This document shows, in pieces, positions 53,560 through 62,700 of a stretch of 64,000 bases of DNA. Each line of letters begins with the position of its first letter. Position 1 is the first letter of the stretch. The stretch covers positions 3,489,501-3,553,500 of the forward strand of contig NZ_CP089291.1 of assembly GCF_022818495.1 (NCBI RefSeq), given 5' to 3'. Below the pieces are notes generated by a model. The model did no database searches. It was not told the origin of the DNA and saw nothing but the letters and a program-made list of their open reading frames with translations. Position numbers and translations under genes: made by a program. The DNA is from Fodinisporobacter ferrooxydans (GTDB taxonomy: Bacteria; Bacillota; Bacilli; Tumebacillales; MYW30-H2).

Positions 53560-53815
53560 AAAAGGTGATGATTGGGACTAGTAAGAATCAGGCTGGATAT
53601 CAGAGAGTCGATGGATGGTGTGAATCGGCAGAAGGCAGATTTTGAACTCACCCATGAACTGCAGCTCGACAAGTAGGGTGTGCCGGAATTCCACCGTTAC
53701 TGGGATAGATGGTATTAGCCATCGAAAAAGTGGATTCTCAAGCGAGATTCAATTAGAGTGGTACCGCGAGCGATTGTGCCCCGTCTCTAACTAAAGGAGA
53801 CGGGGCTTTTTGACG
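53560..53815 (+). promoter_or_regulatory. T-box leader of leuA, leucine (CUC) specifier
   Basis: The T-box sequence AGAGTGGTACCGCG is at 53755-53768. Its TGGT would pair with an ACCA end, which fits tRNA-Leu. In stem I the specifier reads GAA-CTC-A with CTC (Leu) at 53647-53649. The terminator is GCCCCGTCTC (53778-53787) with GAGACGGGGC (53797-53806) and T residues. Uncharged tRNA-Leu should favour readthrough into leuA. The 53217-53559 stretch to its left holds nothing evident. Confidence 0.92.
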
Positions 53816-53989
53816 TCCGATTGATTTCGGTCATGCCAGCAGCACTCCGGTACTTTACCTAATCTCCTTCTCCACAAACGGTCCAGAAACCGGCAAGCGG
53901 CTTAGGGAAGAAAAACGCTTTTGTGTTGTTTTTGTGTTCCAGAGCAGTTGAATAAATACAAGCATTTTTAATGAAAGGATGATGTCAAC

Positions 53990-55678
53990 ATGAGAAATTA
54001 CGATAAGCATGCAAGAGGGTATTTTATGCCTCCGACAACCAGCTTGAATTGGACTCGGAAGGAGTATATCACCGAAGCCCCCACATGGTGCAGTGTGGAT
54101 CTTCGGGATGGAAACCAGGCTTTGGTCGTTCCCATGAGTTTGGAGGAGAAGCTGGAATATTTTCAGTTGCTTGTGAAAATAGGTTTTAAGGAGATAGAGG
54201 TCGGGTTTCCCGCAGCATCCGAGACGGAATTTTCTTTTTTGCGTACTTTGATTGAACAGGATCTGATCCCGGATGATGTGACGATACAAGTACTGACTCA
54301 GTCAAGAGAGCACATTATCCGAAAAACGTTTGAATCCTTGCAAGGTGTAAAAAAAGCGGTGGTGCATTTGTACAATTCGACATCTGTGGCGCAACGGGAG
54401 CAGGTATTTAGAAAATCCAAAGATGAGATTATCGATATTGCGGTATCCGGCGCAAAACTTTTGGAAGCATGTGCAGCAGAAACTGAGGGAAATTTCCAGT
54501 TTCAATATTCACCCGAAAGTTTTACTGGTACGGAGGTGGAATTTGCACTTGATATTTGCAATTGTGTGCTGGATGTATGGCAGCCAACAGCAAATAACAA
54601 AGTGATTATCAATCTTCCTGCAACCGTGTCACTCTCTATGCCGCACATTTACGCAAGTCAAATTGAATATATGAGCGAACATCTGAACGATCGGGAACAT
54701 GTCATTTTGTCGCTCCATCCGCACAATGACAGAGGAACAGGCGTTGCAGATGCAGAGTTGGGAATGCTCGCCGGAGGGCAGAGAGTTGAAGGAACCTTGT
54801 TTGGAAACGGTGAAAGAACAGGCAACGTAGACATTGTAACGCTTGCCCTGAACATGTTCTCACACGGGGTAGATCCGAAGCTGAATTTTGAAAATATTCC
54901 GGCAATCATTGCCGTTTATGAACGTCTGACAAAAATGAAAGTAAGCGAAAGACACCCATATGGCGGCGAACTGGTGTTCACAGCATTTTCAGGCTCCCAT
55001 CAGGACGCCATTGCCAAAGGAATGAAATGGCGTGAGGAAAATGAAAGTCCAATTTGGTCGGTTCCGTATCTGCCTATTGACCCAAAGGATATCGGCAGAG
55101 AATATGAGGGGGACATCATCCGGATTAACAGCCAGTCCGGTAAAGGTGGGATCGGTTATGTGCTTGAGCAAAAATACGGACTTGATCTTCCGCCCAAAAT
55201 GCGGGAAAGCTTCGGATATCGTGTGAAAAGCGTGTCAGATCAATTACACAAAGAACTGATGTCTGATGAGATATATGACATTTTCTTGAAGGAATATGTG
55301 AATATTAATACTCCGATCGAGTTTATCAACTTTCGTATTGCACAGCAAAACGATTTTCAAACGATTGTCACTCTCCGGATCGACGATGAAGTAAAAGAAT
55401 GTATCGGCACAGGAAACGGAAGACTGGATGCCATCAGCAATGCTCTGCATACGAATCTCGATATCGCTTTTACAAATTTGAACTATAAAGAACATGCTCT
55501 GGAAGTCGGTTCAGGATCCAAAGCGGTATCGTATATCGAAATCACCGCTTCAAATGGCGCTTCGTATTGGGGGTGCGGGATTGACGTCGATATTATGACT
55601 TCCTCCGTAAAAGCTCTGTTCAGTGCCGTGAATAATATGAACAGATCCATGTCACTTTCTCCTTTGGTAAAACAATAA
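53990..55678 (+). CDS. leuA: 2-isopropylmalate synthase
   Basis: The protein is 562 residues, from an ATG after AAAGGATGATG. The HMGL-like TIM barrel shows SVDLRDGNQALVVPM at the start, EIEVGFPAASETEF and the metal-binding LHPHNDRGTGVADAEL, then FGNGERTGNVDIV. The C-terminal LeuA regulatory domain (NFRIAQQNDFQTIVTLRIDD, then SYIEITASNGASYWGCGID) binds leucine. It condenses 2-oxoisovalerate with acetyl-CoA. This is the longer LeuA type. The T-box in front gives regulation by leucine charging. No leuB, leuC or leuD follow. Confidence 0.95.
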   Translation: MRNYDKHARGYFMPPTTSLNWTRKEYITEAPTWCSVDLRDGNQALVVPMSLEEKLEYFQLLVKIGFKEIEVGFPAASETEFSFLRTLIEQDLIPDDVTIQVLTQSREHIIRKTFESLQGVKKAVVHLYNSTSVAQREQVFRKSKDEIIDIAVSGAKLLEACAAETEGNFQFQYSPESFTGTEVEFALDICNCVLDVWQPTANNKVIINLPATVSLSMPHIYASQIEYMSEHLNDREHVILSLHPHNDRGTGVADAELGMLAGGQRVEGTLFGNGERTGNVDIVTLALNMFSHGVDPKLNFENIPAIIAVYERLTKMKVSERHPYGGELVFTAFSGSHQDAIAKGMKWREENESPIWSVPYLPIDPKDIGREYEGDIIRINSQSGKGGIGYVLEQKYGLDLPPKMRESFGYRVKSVSDQLHKELMSDEIYDIFLKEYVNINTPIEFINFRIAQQNDFQTIVTLRIDDEVKECIGTGNGRLDAISNALHTNLDIAFTNLNYKEHALEVGSGSKAVSYIEITASNGASYWGCGIDVDIMTSSVKALFSAVNNMNRSMSLSPLVKQ

Positions 55679-55744
55679 ATTGGAAATCACGCAACACAGC
55701 AACATCATCGAACCCATCTGGGGGTCGATGTAAAGGACACAAGC

Positions 55745-55786
55745 AAAGCCGATATTTCTTTTATCGCAGGAAATATCGGCTTTGTC
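55745..55786. terminator. Bidirectional terminator between leuA and the EamA gene
   Basis: AAAGCCGATATTTC at 55745-55758 pairs with GAAATATCGGCTTT at 55770-55783. It serves the convergent genes on both sides. Confidence 0.85.
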
Positions 55787-55838
55787 TGTATTCATTCGCT
55801 TAGTGTGGATTTTCGTTAAAATGTTGGCGGAGTCCCTA

Positions 55839-56717
55839 CTAATAACTCGAATTCACACTCGCTGTGACCGCAGGTTTCCCGGATTTGCTGTTGACGATCC
55901 AAATACCGGCCAGCACACATACGATACCGATGGCAGTCATCAATTTTAGCGTTTCATGCAACACGAGGACACCTGAAAGAATCCCGATCACCGGCACAAG
56001 CAGCAAGGAAATGGATGCTTTGCTGGCCTCCGTATTGGATAAAATATGATACCATAGCACAAACGCCAAAGATGATGCCACAACACCGGCAAACAAAACA
56101 TAGAAGATCGGCAGCATGTTCCAATGGGAAGCTCCATGTTCGAAGAAAAGCGAGTACAACAAAAGTCCGACAGCGCCAATCACCATTTGCCAAGTGGTAA
56201 ATTGAATATTGTTGCAATGCTGCAATTTCCGTTTGATAATTACATTGGACAACGCCCAGGAAATTCCCGAAGTCAATGCAAGAATCAATGCCCAAAACGC
56301 CCCTCCCAGATGAACATCCATCGCAATAAACAACCCGACAATCCCTATCACTATGCCGACCGTTTTTCGTGTGGTCAGCTTTTCCCCAGGGATAAAGAAA
56401 TGCGCCATCAGTGAGAGATAAAATGGCATGCTATATGTCAACACAGATGTGAGTCCTGCACTGATCCAATTGAGAGAGATTTGAATGGCGATATTAAAGT
56501 AAGTGGTTTGCAAGAATCCACAAACGACAAACCATTTGAAATCTCGTTTATTCGGAATCAGAACTTTTTTGTAGTAGGCAATCAAAAGCAGTACGAGTCC
56601 GCCTACCAGAAACCGATAGGCAGCAAACAAGACAGGTGGAAAAGCGCCATTCCCAAGTTTCATGATCACCCAATTAAAACCCCAAATCGTGCATAAAACC
56701 CCGATCATCCCATTCAC
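55839..56717 (-). CDS. EamA/DMT-family transporter
   Basis: The protein is 292 residues with ten predicted spans in two EamA repeats (GVLCTIWGFNWVIMKLGNGA in the first, GISWALSNVIIKRKLQHCNN in the second). The family exports metabolites, often amino acids or related compounds. It is convergent with leuA, which fits a role near amino acid metabolism only loosely. The substrate is unknown. Confidence 0.88.
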   Translation of the reverse strand: MNGMIGVLCTIWGFNWVIMKLGNGAFPPVLFAAYRFLVGGLVLLLIAYYKKVLIPNKRDFKWFVVCGFLQTTYFNIAIQISLNWISAGLTSVLTYSMPFYLSLMAHFFIPGEKLTTRKTVGIVIGIVGLFIAMDVHLGGAFWALILALTSGISWALSNVIIKRKLQHCNNIQFTTWQMVIGAVGLLLYSLFFEHGASHWNMLPIFYVLFAGVVASSLAFVLWYHILSNTEASKASISLLLVPVIGILSGVLVLHETLKLMTAIGIVCVLAGIWIVNSKSGKPAVTASVNSSY

Positions 56718-56750
56718 GTTGCTCGCTCCATTCTTTTTAACATACTAAAA

Positions 56751-56983
56751 GAGGATGTTCAAAAAGTAGTCAAAACTCCACGGCGGATTGCTTTGCCGAA
56801 TCCCAAAAAGGCTTACTCATGTACCAAACACGTACACTCCGTCGCCTTTTCATGCTCCGGCTTCGCACTCCTTGTGTCTTACTTAACCACTTTTTGAACA
56901 CGCACTTAAAGTGCGTGATATGCGGGTTCAAAAAGCGGCAAACAATCCGTGGCGGCTTTTTTGTCTGCTTTTTGAACATCCTC
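56751..56983. mobile_element. MITE-like element with 16-bp terminal inverted repeats
   Basis: GAGGATGTTCAAAAAG at 56751-56766 is the exact inverse of CTTTTTGAACATCCTC at 56968-56983. TAAAA flanks both ends (56746-56750 and 56984-56988), a possible 5-bp target duplication. The 233-bp body has no gene. Two more GTTCAAAAAG-type motifs (about 56890 and 56929) and a GCACTT/AAGTGC hairpin lie inside. No other feature fills 56718-57205. Confidence 0.8.
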
Positions 56984-57205
56984 TAAAAAGTATCTTATCA
57001 TACATGAGCAAATTATTTCGTCATACGATAAAAGAAAAATACGATAAAGGAAAACGCCGCCTCTTTCATCCATGTGTTTGCACTTGCCTGGCAGCACATG
57101 TTCGAGCAGCAATCCCAACAAACCCAAGAATTTTATCCTGCAAATAAAACAAACTATAGGAGTGAGTACAGCGGAAAATTCGGCAAAGATAGGAGCACCA
57201 ATAAT

Positions 57206-57373
57206 ATGGCAAACTTAAAAACACTGTCGATAGAGGAACTGGAAAAGCTGAATCGACAGTTATTACAAGAACAGAATGAAGTTTTAAAAGAACTCATGCA
57301 AAGAGGATGGGGCAAACGGTCTCTCGATCAGATGGAGCATTCGTCTATGACTGTTACAGAAAACGATTTTTGA
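57206..57373 (+). CDS. Small helical protein upstream of ppk
   Basis: The frame from the ATG at 57206 (TAGGAGCACC upstream) gives 55 residues. LSIEELEKLNRQLLQEQNEV is a strong coiled-coil-type helix; the tail holds WGKRSLDQMEHSSM. It ends four bases before the ppk start region, so it is probably translated together with ppk. No family is known to me. Confidence 0.6.
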   Translation: MANLKTLSIEELEKLNRQLLQEQNEVLKELMQRGWGKRSLDQMEHSSMTVTENDF

Positions 57374-57377
57374 AGGA

Positions 57378-59501
57378 ATGAACATGATGGAACAATGGCA
57401 GCAAAACACGACTCTTTTCGAACAAGAAGCAGAACACAAGTTTTATATCAATCGGGAAATCAGTTGGCTGGCCTTTAACGAACGAGTGCTCGAAGAAGCT
57501 TCCGATCCGCAAAATCCGCTGCTGGAACGGCTGAAATTTCTGTCCATCAGCGCGTCCAATTTGGATGAATTTTTTATGATTCGCGTGGCAAATCTCAAAG
57601 ATCAGGTGAAAATCGGTTATAACAAACCGGATAACAAATCAGGACTCACGCCAAGAGAGCAGCTAAACGCAATCGAACAACGCGTCAGGCAGATGGTAGC
57701 GATCCAATATCAGGAATTGCATTTGCACTTGCTGCCTGCATTACAGGAAGAAAATATTCATGTCCTGCATGCGGCATGCAACGATGAGCAAAAAACATTT
57801 GCCGAATCGTATTTTCTGGAACATGTATTCCCTGTGTTGACACCGATGGCAATTGATGCCAGCCGTCCATTTCCATTCCTGCTAAATAAGACACTGAATT
57901 TGGCGGTTCGGTTAGAAAAACAATTGGCTGGACAATCCGAAGAAATGTTTGCGATTGTACAAGTTCCTTCTGTATTGCCGAGATACATCCAATTGCCAAC
58001 GCAAACAGGGCAAGCATTCCTTTTGCTGGAAGAATTGATTCGTCAACACATTACCTATCTATTTCCCGGTCATCAAGTCCGATCGGTTGATTCCTTTCGC
58101 ATCACAAGAAACGCAGATCTTCCATTGAAAGAGCAGGAAGCAGAAGATCTGTTGGAAGAAATCCTCGAAGAATTAAAACAACGGAAACTTGGCGATGCCG
58201 TTCGCCTGGAAATTGAAGAAACCATGAGTCCGGACGTGCGGTCCTTTTTGAAGGAAAATATCGAAGTGGAAGAGGAAGATATCTATACGGTACAAGGTCC
58301 GCTGGATCTTACGTTTTTCATGGAATTTTCGAATCTGGGAGGTCTTGAGCGACTGCACTATCCATACGCGATACCGCAGTTGCCGCAAGATCTGATCGGT
58401 GAAACGGATCTGTTTGAAGCGATTGCAAAAAAGGATATTCTGCTGCATCATCCCTATGAATCCTTCGACCCCGTGATTCGATTCATCCAATCGGCGGCAG
58501 ACGACCCGTCCGTGCTGGCGATCAAGCAAACATTGTATCGGGTCAGCGGCAATTCTCCGATTGTTGCCGCACTAGCCAAAGCGGCGGAAAATGGAAAACA
58601 AGTGATGGTGCTTTTGGAATTGAAAGCGCGATTTGATGAAGAACACAATATCACATGGGCCAGAAAATTGGAAGAAGCCGGGTGCCACGTGATTTATGGG
58701 CTTGTGGGCTTGAAGACGCACGGCAAAATTACGCTGGTTGTGCGCAAGGAAGGAAACATGATCAGGCGCTATGTACATTTGTCTACAGGCAATTACAATG
58801 AAAAAACGGCAAAGCTGTATACGGATATTGGGATGTTCACATGCAGGGACGAGATCGGAAAAGACGCATCGCTGGTGTTTAATTTTCTTTCCGGGTATTC
58901 GGATCCGCCTTCCTTGTCTGCTCTCACGATTGGTCCCAAAGGATTTCGCGAGCGGATCCTTGCATTCATTGAAACGGAAATCCAAACAAGCACACCGGAC
59001 CAGCCTGGATATATTATCGCAAAAATGAATTCGTTGACAGATAAGGAAATTATTCAGGCGCTGTTTGCCGCTTCAAAGGCAGGTGTGAAAATCGATTTAA
59101 TCGTGCGCGGCATTTGCTGTTTGCGACCGGGAATTGCCGGAATCAGCGAGAATATCCGAGTCATCAGCATCGTCGGGCGATTTCTCGAACACAGCAGGAT
59201 CTGTTATTTTAAAAACGGGGGAGACGAACGACTGTTCCTGACAAGCGCCGATTGGATGACTCGCAATGTAGAAAAGCGGGTGGAAATCGTATTTCCCGTA
59301 AAAGATAAACGATTGCAAAAACGCATTCAGGATATTCTTTCCATATATTTTTCAGACAATGTGAAAGCAAGGGAATTACAACCGGACGGAACATACAAAC
59401 GTATACGAAATGAACGGGCTCCGATCGAAAGCCATGTATATTTTCAACAGCAAGCGTGTCAAGCGATACAGGAAAGAAAACGGAATTCCATGTACAGATA
59501 G
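57378..59501 (+). CDS. ppk: Polyphosphate kinase
   Basis: The protein is 707 residues from the ATG at 57378, or 705 from the ATG at 57384, which is better placed after AAGGA. The four PPK1 domains are present: FYINREISWLAFNERVLEEA at the N-terminus, IRVANLKDQVKIGYNKPDN, the catalytic-His region YGLVGLKTHGKITLVVR and RRYVHLSTGNYNEKTAKLYT. The late RVISIVGRFLEHSRICYFKN is also conserved. It makes polyphosphate from ATP reversibly, for phosphate storage and stress tolerance. No ppx follows. Confidence 0.96.
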   Translation: MNMMEQWQQNTTLFEQEAEHKFYINREISWLAFNERVLEEASDPQNPLLERLKFLSISASNLDEFFMIRVANLKDQVKIGYNKPDNKSGLTPREQLNAIEQRVRQMVAIQYQELHLHLLPALQEENIHVLHAACNDEQKTFAESYFLEHVFPVLTPMAIDASRPFPFLLNKTLNLAVRLEKQLAGQSEEMFAIVQVPSVLPRYIQLPTQTGQAFLLLEELIRQHITYLFPGHQVRSVDSFRITRNADLPLKEQEAEDLLEEILEELKQRKLGDAVRLEIEETMSPDVRSFLKENIEVEEEDIYTVQGPLDLTFFMEFSNLGGLERLHYPYAIPQLPQDLIGETDLFEAIAKKDILLHHPYESFDPVIRFIQSAADDPSVLAIKQTLYRVSGNSPIVAALAKAAENGKQVMVLLELKARFDEEHNITWARKLEEAGCHVIYGLVGLKTHGKITLVVRKEGNMIRRYVHLSTGNYNEKTAKLYTDIGMFTCRDEIGKDASLVFNFLSGYSDPPSLSALTIGPKGFRERILAFIETEIQTSTPDQPGYIIAKMNSLTDKEIIQALFAASKAGVKIDLIVRGICCLRPGIAGISENIRVISIVGRFLEHSRICYFKNGGDERLFLTSADWMTRNVEKRVEIVFPVKDKRLQKRIQDILSIYFSDNVKARELQPDGTYKRIRNERAPIESHVYFQQQACQAIQERKRNSMYR

Positions 59502-59508
59502 AAAAGCG

Positions 59509-59543
59509 AATACCAACCAATTTGAATCGGGTTGGTATTTTTT
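59509..59543 (+). terminator. Terminator after ppk
   Basis: AATACCAACC at 59509-59518 pairs with GGTTGGTATT at 59530-59539, followed by T residues. Confidence 0.9.
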
Positions 59544-59716
59544 ATTCCCGTTTCCACATCACATATTTTTAAAGCGGAATCTGCATACTATTCCATGTTA
59601 TACAAATTCGGAGTTTTATAAAGTTTCGCAAATATGAATGGAAAGCAAGTTTTTTTAGGTAATTTTTAAAGGATTGCTTTCCGAGAATGTTTACAAGTTT
59701 TTGCAGGAGGGGCGCA

Positions 59717-62700
59717 ATGTCTACACTACAATGGAAAGAACGTTTCATTCGAGCCCTTCCGGGACGAATCCGGACAGAAGTATACGGGCTGCAAAACAAT
59801 CAATTGGCAGCAGACGCAATTCTTGCACAAATCAGTGGTCTTGAAGGAGTTATAACAGTCGAAGCAAGTATTGAGACGGGACGGATGCTCGTCAGTTATG
59901 ACGACAAGAAAATTTCCGCAATTGCAATTTTCGAAGCCATTTTGTCGATTGAGGAGCGAGTATTTCAAGAGCACATGGATCAAAAGGAAGATACTGCTTT
60001 CGAATCAGAAACAAAACCTTTGCCGCAGCCCATTGATTATGAGGAACAAGAAATTGCAGCATCCGGCGAGAAAGCTGAACACTATGGTGCGAGGTCTGCA
60101 TGGAGCCACCATATGTATGCCATTCCGGAACGTTTTTCAGCAATTCCCATAGTTCCGAAAGAGAAAGGATCCGCCGATTCCGTTCCGGTACCCTTGCTGT
60201 TATCGATCGGAGGTCTTTGCGTATTGGGAATGAAACAGTTGTGGTTTGGCAAATCTGTGATCGCCAGAAGTTCAGGCGCATTTTATGCATCTGCACTGGT
60301 TTCGGTTGTCACAGGTTATCCCTTTTTGAAACGCGGGTTTCAGCAGGTTTCCCAAAAACAAAAATGGAATGGTGATCTGCTTTTGGGAGCGAGTGCTTTA
60401 GCGCTGGGATTGCTCAGGGAAAATCTGGTCGTCCTTGGCGGCCTTGGCATTCTGCAATATATGAATTGGAAACGATCAAAAATAGATCTCCATCAAACCG
60501 GTCAAGCTGCTTCTACATGCTCGAAGGAAGTACAGCAGTACAGTGAACGGATGAGCAAATGGGGAATGTTGTTAGGCGGAGCCGCTTTCCTTGTGACCAG
60601 AAATCCGTTATATGGATTGGGAATTCTTTTGGCTGCCAATCCGCGTCCGGCCATGATCACGGAGGAATTCACCTGGAAGCAAGCAGAACTTGCATCAAAA
60701 GAGCATGGTTTATATGTACCTGAAAAAACTTCCTTGTCCCGCTTGGCTCGCACAAACACCATTCTTTTTGAGGATACTGCGCAAATTGTGGCACAAGAAA
60801 AGAAACATGAAGTGGTTACATCCGATTTCTCCTTGCTGCAAGAAAGACTTTTTAAAGATTTGCATAGCGATTGGAAAATCGGTGTATTGTCAAATCGTCA
60901 AAATATAAAGGATGAAACACTTGAAGCATTAGGAGTGGACCACAGTTGGACAACGTACACGGAAGAGCAGATCATTGAACGTATCGAAGGATTACGGCAA
61001 CGAGGGGGAGAAGTTTTACTGATTTCTTCGGCAAAACATCTATTTCCAAGGCGTTTTGGGAATTTAGAATTGCCGGAAATTCCGATGCAAAAGATGAAAG
61101 ACATTTTCCCAACTCGTGAATACGCATCACAGATGGAAGGGATCGTTCGGCAGAATTTCATGTTTTCCAAACAATGGAACAAACTCGGTCTGGCATTATC
61201 GATTCCGTTATTTGTTACAGCGCCCATCATAAATATTTTGGCTGATTCGGTAACTTTAATTTTACTATCCAAAACCAAGCAAGCAAGTGAAGAAATCTTG
61301 CACCAAAACCAAACATCTAAAGTTTCTTCTGCCATGCAGGAAGCAGCCGCAGCTTCCGATTCATTAGTCTCTCCACAATGGCATGCGCTTTCGAGTGAAG
61401 ACGTTTTGACCCGATTTCAAGTGTATGAACAGGACGGGCTTACGTCGGAACAAGCACAAATGATTCGGAACTGCCATGGCTCCAATCGACTGGAGACAAG
61501 ACAAACGATTCCTTGGTTTGTTTCATTTTTTGGGCAATTCAAAGAATTTACGCCATTGCTTTTGCTTGGCGCTGCCGGCTTGGCAATCGCAACTGGCGGA
61601 CTGGCGGATGGATTGGTCATGACAGTCGTGCTGGCAGCAAATGCCGTACTAAGTACAACGCAGGAACGAAAAGCAGAAAAGATCGTGGAGTCGCTCAATC
61701 AATTTCATCCGCTGACCTGTAAAGGGATCCGGGATGGTAGGGAAATTGAGCTGTCATCAGTGGAATTGGTTCCGGGAGATCTTGTCAGCGTAGAGGCGGG
61801 AGACCGTGTACCGGCCGATATCCGCATCATTCGCGCGTGGAATTTGGAAGTCAATGAGGCGCCTCTAACAGGTGAATCGTTGCCTGTGCAAAAAACGGAT
61901 CGGTCAGTTGCTGTCGACAGCACACTCTCGGAACGAAACAATATGCTTTACATGGGAACAGACGTGACGCGTGGGAAAGGTCTTGGCGTTGTCGTTGCCA
62001 CAGGCATGCAGACGGAAATGGGACATGTGATGTCTTTAATGAAAGGTGAAATCAGGGAACTTACACCTTTGCAAAAGAAGGTGTCTGCTGTCGGCAAATC
62101 CTTTGTAAAAGGTGCGATGCTTGCAGGCGGCATCGTATTCCTGACTGGACTTTTGCGCGGGGTATCTGTCACGCAAATGGTCATGACCACCATCACGCTT
62201 GTTGCATCCGCTGTACCGGAAGGGTTGCCTGTGACAATTACCATCGCTTTAAGTGCGGGTATTTTCCGAATGGCCAGACGCAATGCATTAATCCGCAGGC
62301 TGGCTGCTTTGGAAACACTTGGCAGAACAACGGTGATATGCTCTGACAAAACAGGCACGTTAACGAAAAACGAAATGACAGTCAAGACAATCGCCACTGT
62401 CAATCGATCCTGGCTGGTCATAGGAGATGGTTATCAACCAAACGGCAGAATAGAGGAAATCACAGCGGATGAAGTTTCGGCAACAGCAGAAGCAATCCGC
62501 AAGACGACGGGGAAAACAGGCAGATTGATGTATGGAAAGGCGGACTTGCAGCAACTAGAGTTGCAGCAAATCGTAACCATCGGTGTTTTGTGCAACAACA
62601 GTCAATTGGAACAACAGGACGGCAAATGGATGGTCAAAGGGGACCCTACGGAAGGCGCATTGTTGACGCTGGCCGCAAAAACAGGCGTATGGAAAGCGGA

